The notes under the pieces were generated by a model, which was not told the origin of the DNA, ran no database searches, and saw only the letters and a program-made list of their open reading frames with translations. From assembly GCF_030063185.1 (NCBI RefSeq), contig NZ_JASISP010000001.1, positions 124,001 to 188,000 of the forward strand: 64,000 nucleotides of DNA, in the 5' to 3' direction. Origin of the DNA: Arthrobacter sp. H35-D1 (GTDB lineage: Bacteria; Actinomycetota; Actinomycetes; Actinomycetales; Micrococcaceae). The translations under genes were made by a program, and so were the position numbers. Shown here in pieces: positions 7,625-14,974 of this stretch (the first letter of the stretch is position 1; each line of letters begins with the position of its first letter).

Positions 7625-8613
7625 CGCACGTGGTTTTATGGCTGGAGCGCCACCAGATCCTTTTTTATCTCGCTGCGATTGCTATTGGTGGCGTCTTTGG
7701 GATGATGGTGGCCGATGCCCACCATCTTGAGACAGCGATCGAACCCGTGCTCGCGTTGCTGTTATTCGCGACGTTCCTCGGTGTCCCGTTTGCCGCTATC
7801 GGCAGGTCACTGCGCGATGTTCGGTTCCTCGGGGCGGTCGGCGTACTTAATTTTGTTGTCGTTCCGCTGGTGGCCTATGGCCTGTCTCGGTTTGTCGTGG
7901 ATGAGCCTGCACTACTGTTCGGGGTGCTGTTGGTGTTGCTGACGCCGTGCATCGATTATGTGATCGTGTTCGCGGGCCTCGCTGGCGGCGCGTCGGAGCG
8001 TCTCCTCGCGGCTGCGCCGCTGCTGATGCTCGCGCAGATGCTGCTGCTGCCCGTGTATTTATTGGTATTCATCGGCCCGGATGGGGTCGCGGTGGTTGAG
8101 GTCGCGCCGTTCGCCAGGGCGTTCGTGCTGCTCATCGTGATCCCTCTGACCGCTGCCGTAGTCATACAGTGGCTGGCACAACGTCACCGCGCCGGGCACC
8201 TGATCCAGAGCATCATGTTGAACCTGATGGTGCCGCTGATGATTGCCACTTTGTTTACCGTCGTCGCCTCTCAGGCTGGCGCGGTTGGCGCGGCGGCCGT
8301 GCAACTCCTGACCCTAGTACCGATCTACCTCGCGTTCCTCGTCATTATGACAGTCGTCGGGCTCGGCACAGGCCGCCTATTTCGGTTAGACGTCCCGGCA
8401 ACCCGCGCGCTTGTCTTCAGCGGAGCTACCCGCAATTCGCTGGTCGTGCTTCCGATGGCACTGGCGCTACCCGGATCCCTCGCGCTCGTCCCGGTCGTGG
8501 TGGTGACTCAAACACTGATCGAGCTGGTCGGCATGGTGGTCCTCGTCAGGATCGTTCCGCGACTTGTTCGCACCCCAGAGGCATCGAGAATAGAACTACC
8601 GCGGCATCTGTAA
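7621..8613 (+). CDS. BASS/ACR3-like membrane carrier (arsenite efflux-like)
   Basis: 330 residues with about ten hydrophobic helices, of the bile acid:Na+ symporter/ACR3 type. The motif LTPCIDYVIVF carries the cysteine that ACR3 arsenite exporters keep in the fourth helix region. In that family the protein exports arsenite or related oxyanions, or imports organic anions. The open frame begins at 7531 but that part contains the promoter, so the GTG at 7621, overlapping a nine-codon leader, is taken as start; 7630 is an alternative. It is controlled by the divergent MerR protein rather than the usual ArsR. No arsenate reductase is nearby. Confidence 0.72.
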   Translation: MTHVVLWLERHQILFYLAAIAIGGVFGMMVADAHHLETAIEPVLALLLFATFLGVPFAAIGRSLRDVRFLGAVGVLNFVVVPLVAYGLSRFVVDEPALLFGVLLVLLTPCIDYVIVFAGLAGGASERLLAAAPLLMLAQMLLLPVYLLVFIGPDGVAVVEVAPFARAFVLLIVIPLTAAVVIQWLAQRHRAGHLIQSIMLNLMVPLMIATLFTVVASQAGAVGAAAVQLLTLVPIYLAFLVIMTVVGLGTGRLFRLDVPATRALVFSGATRNSLVVLPMALALPGSLALVPVVVVTQTLIELVGMVVLVRIVPRLVRTPEASRIELPRHL

Positions 8614-8822
8614 GACGAGCCGGCCAGCGTCTCAGCTCGGACCCACGGAGATGTCGCGAGTCCCGTCCCGGTATCATTTTCAGTTTAGTAACCCCAGTGA
8701 TACACGGTATCGCGTTGACGTTGGCGAGCAACGACAACGCGGGTGAAGTGCACTTGTAGATGGCGTGGTTTTGGCGGCGGTAAATGGCGTGCATCCGACG
8801 GTGTTATGGCTGCGGTTTCTTT

Positions 8823-10175
8823 CTAGAGCATGGATCCGAGGTCTGAGCCGATGGATGGGTAGGTGGCGGTCATGGATTTCAGTTGTTTGGAGGTAAGGCC
8901 CAGTTTGATGGCGAGGGCGAAAATGTTGATGAGTTCGGCATAGCCGGGCCCGAGCAGGTGCGCTCCGAGGATTTTATTCGTGGTTTTGTCGATGATGATC
9001 TTCGTGCTGGCGGTTGTCTCGCCCACCCGGTAGTTGGAGTACCAGCCGCTGGTGTCGTTGGTCTCGACCACGATGTCGATGCCCCTGTCTCGTGCTTCCT
9101 GTTCAAGGACGCCGACTCGGTTGAGTTCCGGGATGGTAAATACAGTGGTGGGAACGCCGGTGTAGTCAGGGACGGTCGTGATGCCTTTGAGCATGTTGGA
9201 GGCGGCGATCTTCCCTTCGAACACTGCGACGGGGGTCAGGGGTTTTCCAGGGGTGTCGGCGGCATCGCCGGCGGCAAACACGGAAGGGTTTGTGGTGCTT
9301 TGCAGGTGTCCGCTCACGGTGACTCCTCGGGGCCCGGATGCGATGTTGGCGACTTCGAGGTTCAGAGTCTCTAGGTTGGCAGTGCGGCCGGCGCCGTGCA
9401 CCGCCAGGTCGGCTCCGAGGGTTAATGTCTTCCCGTCTTTTTCCGCGGTCACTTCCAGCCCGGTGGCGGTTCGTCTCACGTGGGTGAGCGTGGTGTTTGA
9501 TAGCACTTGGATTCCGGCCTGCTCACTCCTGTGGATGAGGTCTTCCACGAGGTCCGGATCGAATTCCTTCAAGGGACGCTCACCGTGGTCGATGATCACG
9601 CACTCAACGCCGGCGCGGGCGGCGATATGCGCGAACTCAAAGGAGATGAACCCTCCACCGATGAACACGATTCTCTGCGGTAGCGAGTCGAGGTCCAAGA
9701 AGTCGGTGCTATCGATCAGATGCTCATGGCCGGGAAAAGTGAGTGCGCGTGGGCGTGCGCCGGTTGCGATGAGGAAACGTTTCGCCTGGTGCTCTTTCCC
9801 GTTGATGCTGAGCAGGTTCGGCCCGGTGAATCGGGCAGTGCCATGGAAGATTTCTACCCCGTTCCCAGTGAGTTCATCTTCCATGCCTTGCGGCACAGCA
9901 TCGGTAAAGCCTCGCTTGTGGCGCATCAGTGCCGCCCAATCGATCGACAGCCGGTCCTCGGTAATGCCCTTGTCACGCATCAAGTTGGCGGCGTCGATTA
10001 CTTCCGCGCCACGACGGAGGATCTTCTTGGGATCACAACCACGCAGCGCACAGGTGCCCCCGTAGGGTAGGGCATCCACGATTCCCACCCGCCATCCCCG
10101 CGCCGCACATTTGTTCGCCGCCGTCGTGCCAGCCATCCCGGCGCCAATAACAAACAGATCGTATTCCTCGTCCAT
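8823..10175 (-). CDS. MerA-like FAD/NAD(P) disulfide oxidoreductase
   Basis: 450-residue class I pyridine nucleotide-disulfide oxidoreductase. Seen: FAD-binding GAGMAG (residues 11-16), redox cysteines C42 and C47 in GGTCALRGCDPKK, NAD(P)-binding GGGFISFE, FAAGDAAD, and a dimerisation domain. It resembles mercuric reductase but lacks the N-terminal HMA domain and the C-terminal vicinal cysteines, ending SDLGSML, so reduction of Hg(II) is doubtful; a low-molecular-weight disulfide, metalloid or quinone is more likely. GGAAA precedes the ATG. It follows the thioredoxin-like gene by 60 bp and shares its MerR-type promoter. It converges with the carrier gene; the 209 bp between hold nothing I recognise. 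Confidence 0.85.
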   Translation of the reverse strand: MDEEYDLFVIGAGMAGTTAANKCAARGWRVGIVDALPYGGTCALRGCDPKKILRRGAEVIDAANLMRDKGITEDRLSIDWAALMRHKRGFTDAVPQGMEDELTGNGVEIFHGTARFTGPNLLSINGKEHQAKRFLIATGARPRALTFPGHEHLIDSTDFLDLDSLPQRIVFIGGGFISFEFAHIAARAGVECVIIDHGERPLKEFDPDLVEDLIHRSEQAGIQVLSNTTLTHVRRTATGLEVTAEKDGKTLTLGADLAVHGAGRTANLETLNLEVANIASGPRGVTVSGHLQSTTNPSVFAAGDAADTPGKPLTPVAVFEGKIAASNMLKGITTVPDYTGVPTTVFTIPELNRVGVLEQEARDRGIDIVVETNDTSGWYSNYRVGETTASTKIIIDKTTNKILGAHLLGPGYAELINIFALAIKLGLTSKQLKSMTATYPSIGSDLGSML

Positions 10176-10235
10176 GGGATATTTCCTTCTTGCCGGCGCT
10201 GCCGGTCTCGTGAGTCGTGGTCGGGGTCGTTCTGC

Positions 10236-10535
10236 TTAGGTGGCGGGGATCGCTGCCCGGAGTTGTTCAAGTGTCGGCGCTCCGGCGATACCGTCGGGCG
10301 TCTGGTAAAGACGGCAGGAGAGCCCCACGGAAGAGATTCGATCCGGGAAAAGATCCGCGCCGTCGAGCAGGATGCTTGGTGAGCCGCGGAAGCCGGTAGC
10401 CTCCGCATCTTCGGGCGTCTCCACCAGAAGATGCGTCACTGTTATGTCGGTGCGCTCTTGTGCGATGATGGCCAGCCGTTCAGCGGCAATCAGCCAGTTC
10501 GGGCATCCGTTGAAGTATTGCAAGGTGATCTCCAT
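10236..10535 (-). CDS. Thioredoxin-fold small protein
   Basis: 99 residues with an N-terminal beta strand followed by NGCPNW (Cys11), a single-cysteine thioredoxin-like active site, and FRGSPSILLDG, which looks like the cis-Pro loop. Short proteins of this type are often encoded with MerR regulators and are sometimes annotated as alkylmercury-lyase-like; that reaction is not supported here. The ATG at 10535 lies about two bases from the predicted transcription start, hence probably leaderless; the open frame extending to 10631 runs through the promoter. First gene of the operon with the flavoprotein, which may reduce it. Confidence 0.72.
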   Translation of the reverse strand: MEITLQYFNGCPNWLIAAERLAIIAQERTDITVTHLLVETPEDAEATGFRGSPSILLDGADLFPDRISSVGLSCRLYQTPDGIAGAPTLEQLRAAIPAT

Positions 10536-10543
10536 GGGCCCAA

Positions 10544-10574
10544 CACTAAACCTTGCACCGTACCGCAAGGTCAA
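10544..10574 (-). promoter_or_regulatory. MerR-type promoter and operator (module 2)
   Basis: On the minus strand TTGACC (10574-10569), a 19-bp spacer and TTAGTG (10549-10544). The perfect dyad CCTTGC-N8-GCAAGG fills the spacer. The layout equals that of module 1 at 7556-7586, with a different dyad. Transcription should start about 10537, at the thioredoxin-like gene's ATG. Confidence 0.78.
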
Positions 10575-10590
10575 GTGATTGGATAGGAGC

Positions 10591-10995
10591 ATGCGAATTG
10601 GAGAACTGGCCCTTGCCACCGGAGTGAACACACAAACCCTCAGATTCTATGAACGCCGAGGCCTTCTTCCGCTCGCGGAACGGGAAATGAACGGATACCG
10701 TCACTATGACCAGGCCGCTGCCTCTCACATACGGTTTATCCGGGGAGCCCAGGCGGTCGGGATGACACTGGCAGACATAAAAAGCATCCTGGTCATCCGC
10801 CAGGACGGAAAGGTGCCCTGCGAGCACGTCACTGCACTGCTCATCAGGAAACTCGAAGACGTCCGTGCCCGGCAACAAGAACTAGCACTCCTGGAAACCG
10901 AGCTGCAAAATCTCATCGATACGAGTCGAGACCTCGACCCAGTCGACTGCACGGCAGGATCCGTCTGCCAGATCATCCCCCACCCACATCCATAG
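10591..10995 (+). CDS. MerR-family regulator (module 2)
   Basis: 134-residue MerR-type activator: MRIGELALATGVNTQTLRFY is the winged helix-turn-helix, a coiled coil follows, and the effector loop contains Cys77 (VPCEHV), Cys120 and Cys126 (DCTAGSVC). Three cysteines at about these places are the ligands in the mercury, lead, zinc and cadmium members, but the 43-residue gap between the first and second is longer than in classical mercury MerR, so the metal cannot be named. The ATG at 10591 follows AGGAG closely. It is divergent from the thioredoxin-like and flavoprotein genes, with the operator between. Confidence 0.86.
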   Translation: MRIGELALATGVNTQTLRFYERRGLLPLAEREMNGYRHYDQAAASHIRFIRGAQAVGMTLADIKSILVIRQDGKVPCEHVTALLIRKLEDVRARQQELALLETELQNLIDTSRDLDPVDCTAGSVCQIIPHPHP

Positions 10996-11208
10996 ACCCT
11001 CTGGGCAGGAATCGTGGCCGTTGATGGCACCCCTTGCATTCAGTCATCGCGTCTCGAAAAACTACAGCTTTCCAAGGCGCCCGGACGGCGCGAAAACGGC
11101 CGAACAAAAGTGGCGACTTTCAGGCACTCGCTTTGTCTCGTAAACATGTCTTGCCGAAATTCGTCTCTCCTAGGTCTCTTCTAGCGGTTTTTGAGGCAGA
11201 ATAGGCTT
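10996..11208. other. Intergenic region with probable resolution site
   Basis: 213 bp between the second MerR gene and the resolvase. The part next to the resolvase (about 11130-11208) repeats GTCTC/GAGAC words in both orientations (GTCTCGTAAACA, CGTCTCTCCTAGGTCTC, GTGAGACA). A res site immediately upstream of the resolvase gene is usual for this transposon class; exact subsites cannot be fixed by eye. Confidence 0.4.
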
Positions 11209-11805
11209 GTGAGACATCTCGGGTACACACGGGTCAGCACCAAGAGCCAAGACGCGCAGCTTCAGGTCGATGCGCTCGTCAAATCAGGCGTCCAAGAGCG
11301 CGACATTTTCGCCGACGTCACTTCTGGCAGCCGGACCGCGATTTCGCGCCCGGGGATGAAGAAGCTCCTTGAGTATGCCAAGCCTGGCGATACCGTCGTC
11401 GTGTGGAGGGTCGATCGGCTCGGGCGGTCCCTTATCGACGTGTTGAACACGGTGAAGCTGCTTCGGGAGCGGGAAGTGCAGGTGAAGAGCATCTCGGACG
11501 GCATCGACCCATCGACGACGTCGGGCCGTCTGATGCTGAACATGCTCGCCACGCTTGCCGAATACGAACGCGAGCTGATCACTGAAAGAGTGAACGCTGG
11601 AATTACGGCCGCCCGAAAAGGCGGCACCCGGTTCGGCCGTCCCTTGTCAGATCCCGTCGTCGTCGCCGACAAGCTTAAGCTTGTCTCCGAAGCCAGGGCC
11701 AAGGGTCGGACCGCGGAGGACGCGGCGAAGCTCGTCGGGTGGAGTCGCGCGACGTTGTATCGCCACCAGCAGGCCCTCGCGGCGCGCGAGAGCACGACAG
11801 TGTAG
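11209..11805 (+). CDS. Serine resolvase (TniR-like)
   Basis: 198-residue serine recombinase. GYTRVSTKSQ holds the catalytic Ser10; DRLGRSLIDV, LATLAEYERELITERV and a C-terminal helix-turn-helix (AEDAAKLVGWSRATLYRH) complete the small-resolvase plan. It would resolve cointegrates at the upstream res site. GTG at 11209 is preferred; TTG at 11191 is possible. The stop is seven bases before the likely tniA start, so the three transposition genes form one operon. No frameshift or missing motif. Confidence 0.92.
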   Translation: MRHLGYTRVSTKSQDAQLQVDALVKSGVQERDIFADVTSGSRTAISRPGMKKLLEYAKPGDTVVVWRVDRLGRSLIDVLNTVKLLREREVQVKSISDGIDPSTTSGRLMLNMLATLAEYERELITERVNAGITAARKGGTRFGRPLSDPVVVADKLKLVSEARAKGRTAEDAAKLVGWSRATLYRHQQALAARESTTV

Positions 11806-11812
11806 GTGTCGT

Positions 11813-13198
11813 GTGGATGCGCTCGAGCGGTGGCGTGTTCTTCGGCTGCATGTCGAAGACCAGATCCCGATCGCGGTCTTGGCGAGGGAGACCGGTATTT
11901 CGGCCCGAACGTTGCACCGGTGGCACCAGCTCTACCGCAAGGGCGGCGACGTCGGCCTTGATCCTCGTCCCCGCGCCGACAAAGGTGTCCGCCGGACAGC
12001 CCCCGGGACGGTGGCGTTCATCGAGCGGTTGGCACTGACCCGGCCGCGCCCTGCTCTTGCGACGTTGCACCGCCTCGCCGTCGCCGACGCGCTGCAACGC
12101 GAGCTGCCGGCGCCAAGCTACGCGGCCATTCGGCAGATCGTTCGCGCCCTCGATCCGGCCCTGGTCACTCTCGCTCTCGAAGGGCCGGTGTCGTATCGGG
12201 ACAAACACGAGCTCGTGTTCCGTCGCCGCGCCGAACGACCCAACCAGACGTGGCAGTCCGACCACACCGAACTCGACATCCTCATCGTCGGTGCCAACGG
12301 GAAACCTGACCGGCCCTGGCTGACCACCGTCATGGACGACTACTCCCGTGCCATCTGCGGGTACATGGTCTTCACCGGCGCCCCGTCAGCCCTGAACACG
12401 GCCCTCGCGTTGCGACAGGCGATCTGGCGAAAGACCGACCCTGCCTGGGCGATGTGCGGGATCCCCGACATCCTGCACGTGGACCACGGCTCCGACTTCA
12501 TCAGCCACCACCTCGAGCGCACCGCAATCGCCCTGCACATCAGGATCATCCACTCCACCGTTGGCCGGCCCCAGGGCCGCGGGAAGGTCGAGCGGTTTTT
12601 CGGCACAGTAAACACCGAACTACTCGGCATCCTCCCCGGGCACCTCGGACCCGGTGCCCGGTCACCCGCCCCTGTGCTTGATCTGCCAGGCCTTGATCGA
12701 GCGGTCCGCGACTTTATCGCCACCTACAACGACCGGCCCCACAGCGAGTTAGGCATGTCGCCGCGGGACGCGTGGGTCGCTGACGGTTGGCTGCCCCGGA
12801 TGCCGGAGAGTCTTGAAGAACTCGACGGGCTGCTCCTGACTGTTCCCAAGAACCGGGTCGTGCAACGCGACGGCATTCACTTCCAAGGCCAGCGCTACCT
12901 CTCTCCAACCCTCGCTTCGTTCGTCGGGCACACCATCACCATCCGGTACGACCCTCGCGATATCTCCGAGATCCGCGTCTACGACCGGGATGCCTTTGTC
13001 TGCACCGCTATCGACGAGGCCCACCCGAACCTTCGCCTCAGTCTCCGGGACATCGAAACGGCACGCCGTGCCCGACGCAAGCAACTGCGCCGAGTCATCA
13101 ACGATCGGATTCCGACGGTCGTCACCCGCGATGAAGCTCGCACCCCGGAACCGACAAAGCGGCGGCCAAAGCTTCGCACCTACGAAGAGGACGAGTGA
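11813..13198 (+). CDS. tniA: TniA-like DDE transposase
   Basis: 461 residues from the GTG at 11813. An N-terminal helix-turn-helix (about 14-40, LARETGISARTLHRWHQLY) is followed by a retroviral-integrase-type core with D150 (WQSDHTE), D224 (LHVDHGSDF) and E260 (GRGKVERFF), and a C-terminal Mu-transposase-like beta region. The length fits the Tn552 p480 branch better than the longer Tn5053 TniA. It cuts and joins the ends with the help of the ATPase encoded next. The open frame to 11681 overlaps the resolvase and is judged non-coding. The TGA overlaps the tniB ATG as TGATG. Confidence 0.92.
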   Translation: MDALERWRVLRLHVEDQIPIAVLARETGISARTLHRWHQLYRKGGDVGLDPRPRADKGVRRTAPGTVAFIERLALTRPRPALATLHRLAVADALQRELPAPSYAAIRQIVRALDPALVTLALEGPVSYRDKHELVFRRRAERPNQTWQSDHTELDILIVGANGKPDRPWLTTVMDDYSRAICGYMVFTGAPSALNTALALRQAIWRKTDPAWAMCGIPDILHVDHGSDFISHHLERTAIALHIRIIHSTVGRPQGRGKVERFFGTVNTELLGILPGHLGPGARSPAPVLDLPGLDRAVRDFIATYNDRPHSELGMSPRDAWVADGWLPRMPESLEELDGLLLTVPKNRVVQRDGIHFQGQRYLSPTLASFVGHTITIRYDPRDISEIRVYDRDAFVCTAIDEAHPNLRLSLRDIETARRARRKQLRRVINDRIPTVVTRDEARTPEPTKRRPKLRTYEEDE

Positions 13199-14010
13199 TG
13201 AATCAAGCATTCATCGTCACCAAGGAACACCGACGCTTCACCGAGTTCGCGAATGCCGTCCGGAAGGAAAAGACCATCGGGATCTGCCACGGCGCGGCTG
13301 GCGTTGGGAAAACGAACTCCGCCCGCCGCTACGCCAACTGGGATGCCCTTGAGCCCTACATCAACGAGTGGGGGCCGAGGGGAGATCACGACGCGAAGCA
13401 CTACGCCCTCGCGAACCGATCCCGCACCGTCTTCTACACACCCGAAGTCCTCTGCCGACCCAAAGAACTCATGCACGACATCGAGCATTGGCAGTACAAA
13501 GTCGGGATCTGCACCGACGGACACCTTAGCTCCCTCATACCCGAGGCGAAGACGGTCAGGCGCAAGGACGTCACCCGGCTCGTTGAGCTCCTCATCGTCG
13601 ATGAAGCCGAACGCCTCACTCCTACCGCCCTCGAACTCCTCCGAGACCAGCACGACCGCACTCATCTGGCAATGATCCTTATCGGCATGCCCGGCATCGA
13701 CGAACGATTCCGCCACTACCCACAGCTCTACAGCCGACTCGGGTTCTCACACCGTTACCGCGCCCTCGGGCGAGAAGAGATCCTGTTCGTCCTAGACCGC
13801 CACTGGAAACGCCTTGGTAAAACCCTCGACCCAGACGACTTCACCGACGCCCAAGCCATCGCCGCCATCGAAAGAATCACGCGCGGCAACTTCCGACTCC
13901 TCGAACGGCTCTTCCCCCAGATCAACCGGGTACTGAAGATCAACCAGCTCGACACCATCACCGACGACGTCGTTGAAGCTGCAGCAAGCATCCTGGTCAT
14001 CGGCAATTAG
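13198..14010 (+). CDS. tniB: TniB-like AAA+ ATPase of the transposon
   Basis: 270 residues. Walker A is GAAGVGKT (32-39) and Walker B LLIVDE (131-136), with an AAA+ lid rich in helices at the C-terminus (LERLFPQINRVLKI). Proteins of this type select the target DNA and activate TniA. The ATG at 13198 overlaps the tniA stop by one base; the GTG at 13195 is less likely. No TniQ gene follows: the next 110 bp are non-coding and then a decayed resolvase begins. Confidence 0.92.
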   Translation: MNQAFIVTKEHRRFTEFANAVRKEKTIGICHGAAGVGKTNSARRYANWDALEPYINEWGPRGDHDAKHYALANRSRTVFYTPEVLCRPKELMHDIEHWQYKVGICTDGHLSSLIPEAKTVRRKDVTRLVELLIVDEAERLTPTALELLRDQHDRTHLAMILIGMPGIDERFRHYPQLYSRLGFSHRYRALGREEILFVLDRHWKRLGKTLDPDDFTDAQAIAAIERITRGNFRLLERLFPQINRVLKINQLDTITDDVVEAAASILVIGN

Positions 14011-14120
14011 CGACACCGAGCGATCACAGAACAATGCCACGGAGCGATCAAATCCACAGTCCGTATAGGGTGTCCGGTGAACTGTCCGGTGATGGGTCCC
14101 TATGTGACACGCTGATCTAC

Positions 14121-14823
14121 ATGTCTAAGATCATGGTCGGCTACGCCAGATATGTTGGCATGAGACACGTCCAACCGGGTCTCTGTCTCACAACGAGCAT
14201 CGATTCTTCAGGCACCGTCATGGTCTGCGTCTGATTCGCCGGTCAGGGCGAGTACCGAAGAGCTCCAGCCAGACGTCACACGCGCCATTCGGGGAAGGAT
14301 CGCCGACATTGCCCGGACAACATCAATTCCATGGCCACAGCAGCCACGCGCGTGAGACACGGCCAAAGCGTCTACATAACACACGCGTGTCCACCGAGGC
14401 TCAAGACCTCTCCGCACAGCGTGATGCCCTGGCAACCCTTGGCGTTGAGTCGGAACGCGTCTATGTTGGTCATGGGTTTACCGGCACCAACAAGAATCGT
14501 GCTGGCCTCCGCGAAGCCTTAGCCGCTTGCCGGGCCGGAGATACCTTCGTCGTTACCAGACTTGACCGCTCGGCCCGTTCCGTCCGGGACGCCCACGAAA
14601 TCGCCGATAACCTCACGAGCCGCGAAATCAAACTCAGCATCAGCGGTTCCCCATGACCCTACCGATCCGATGGGCAAACTGCTGTTCAACGTGCTGGCAA
14701 TGATCTCCGAGTTCGAAGCCGACCTTATTCGGATGCGCACCCGCGAAGGAATGAAGGTTGCCAAGGCCAAGGGACGGCTCCGGGGGAAGCATCCCAAACT
14801 CACCACGAAGCAGGAAAGTGACA
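14121..14823 (+). pseudogene. Second serine resolvase, broken in pieces
   Basis: Starts as MSKIMVGYAR at 14121, is interrupted by about 230 bp, resumes as TRVSTEAQDLSAQRDAL near 14383 and continues through VVTRLDRSARSVRDAHEIAD. A one-base deletion near 14650 shifts the frame (HDPTDPMGKLLFNVLAMI continues the family sequence). It is cut at KLTTKQE by the right transposon border, losing the helix-turn-helix. Both edges of the 230-bp interruption show GAGACACG-x-CCAA, perhaps a small inserted element. Confidence 0.8.
14799..14823. repeat. Transposon right end
   Basis: Read inward the end is TGTCACTTTC, matching nine of the first ten bases of the left end and then only scattered positions. It overlaps the remnant resolvase sequence and lacks the TTTCAGAAGT repeats seen on the left, so mobility from this end may be weak. 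Confidence 0.75.
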
Positions 14824-14854
14824 CCGGTGTTGGGGACCTTCTGTCATGCACCAT
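14824..14854 (-). pseudogene. SDR paralogue, 5' part upstream of the transposon
   Basis: Begins at the ATG at 14854 with MVHDRRSPTP, the counterpart of MVHDSRPP in the intact SDR. The frame is broken by the transposon after about ten codons, and CCGGT (14824-14828) is the right copy of the target duplication. The rest of the gene is at 5303-5485. Confidence 0.9.
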
Positions 14855-14934
14855 GAGGGCTTCTTCCGTTGTGATCCCGCTTGCCCGTCGGCAACAACCG
14901 CCAGCATGCTGCGGAAATCGGCAACGGTCAAGGG
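14841..14934. repeat. SDR start-and-leader repeat, copy 2
   Basis: 91 of 94 positions match 3346-3439. It carries the start codon, ribosome-binding site and about 80 bp of leader of the transposon-disrupted SDR paralogue. Confidence 0.9.
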
Positions 14935-14974
14935 TTCGGTGCGGCGTCGCGCGGCGGCCTTCAGGCCCGACCCG

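Larger units (their letters stand above)
5486..14823. mobile_element. Tn402/Tn5053-like transposon (9,338 bp)
   Basis: Left end TGTCATTTTCAGAAG agrees with the terminal repeat of the Tn402/Tn5053 family as I remember it; right end, read inward, is TGTCACTTTC. Flanking CCGGT copies and the disrupted SDR frame fix both borders to the base. Transposition genes, all on the plus strand, are a serine resolvase, TniA and TniB; no TniQ is visible, as in the Tn552 branch. Cargo from left to right: lipoprotein, membrane protein, truncated Tat-signal ORF, a Tn3-like repeat, MerR and BASS carrier, MerA-like flavoprotein and thioredoxin-like protein with their own MerR. The left 1.3 kb is richer in A+T than the chromosome. 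The right end lies inside a decayed second resolvase. Confidence 0.92.

Noticed and set aside
8823-10175. Calling the flavoprotein mercuric reductase
   Set aside because: It has no HMA domain and no C-terminal vicinal cysteines; only the core disulfide oxidoreductase fold is supported.
11681-11812. Extended tniA start at 11681
   Set aside because: The extra 44 codons overlap the resolvase end and read as Arg/Ser-rich noise; GTG at 11813 fits the operon spacing.
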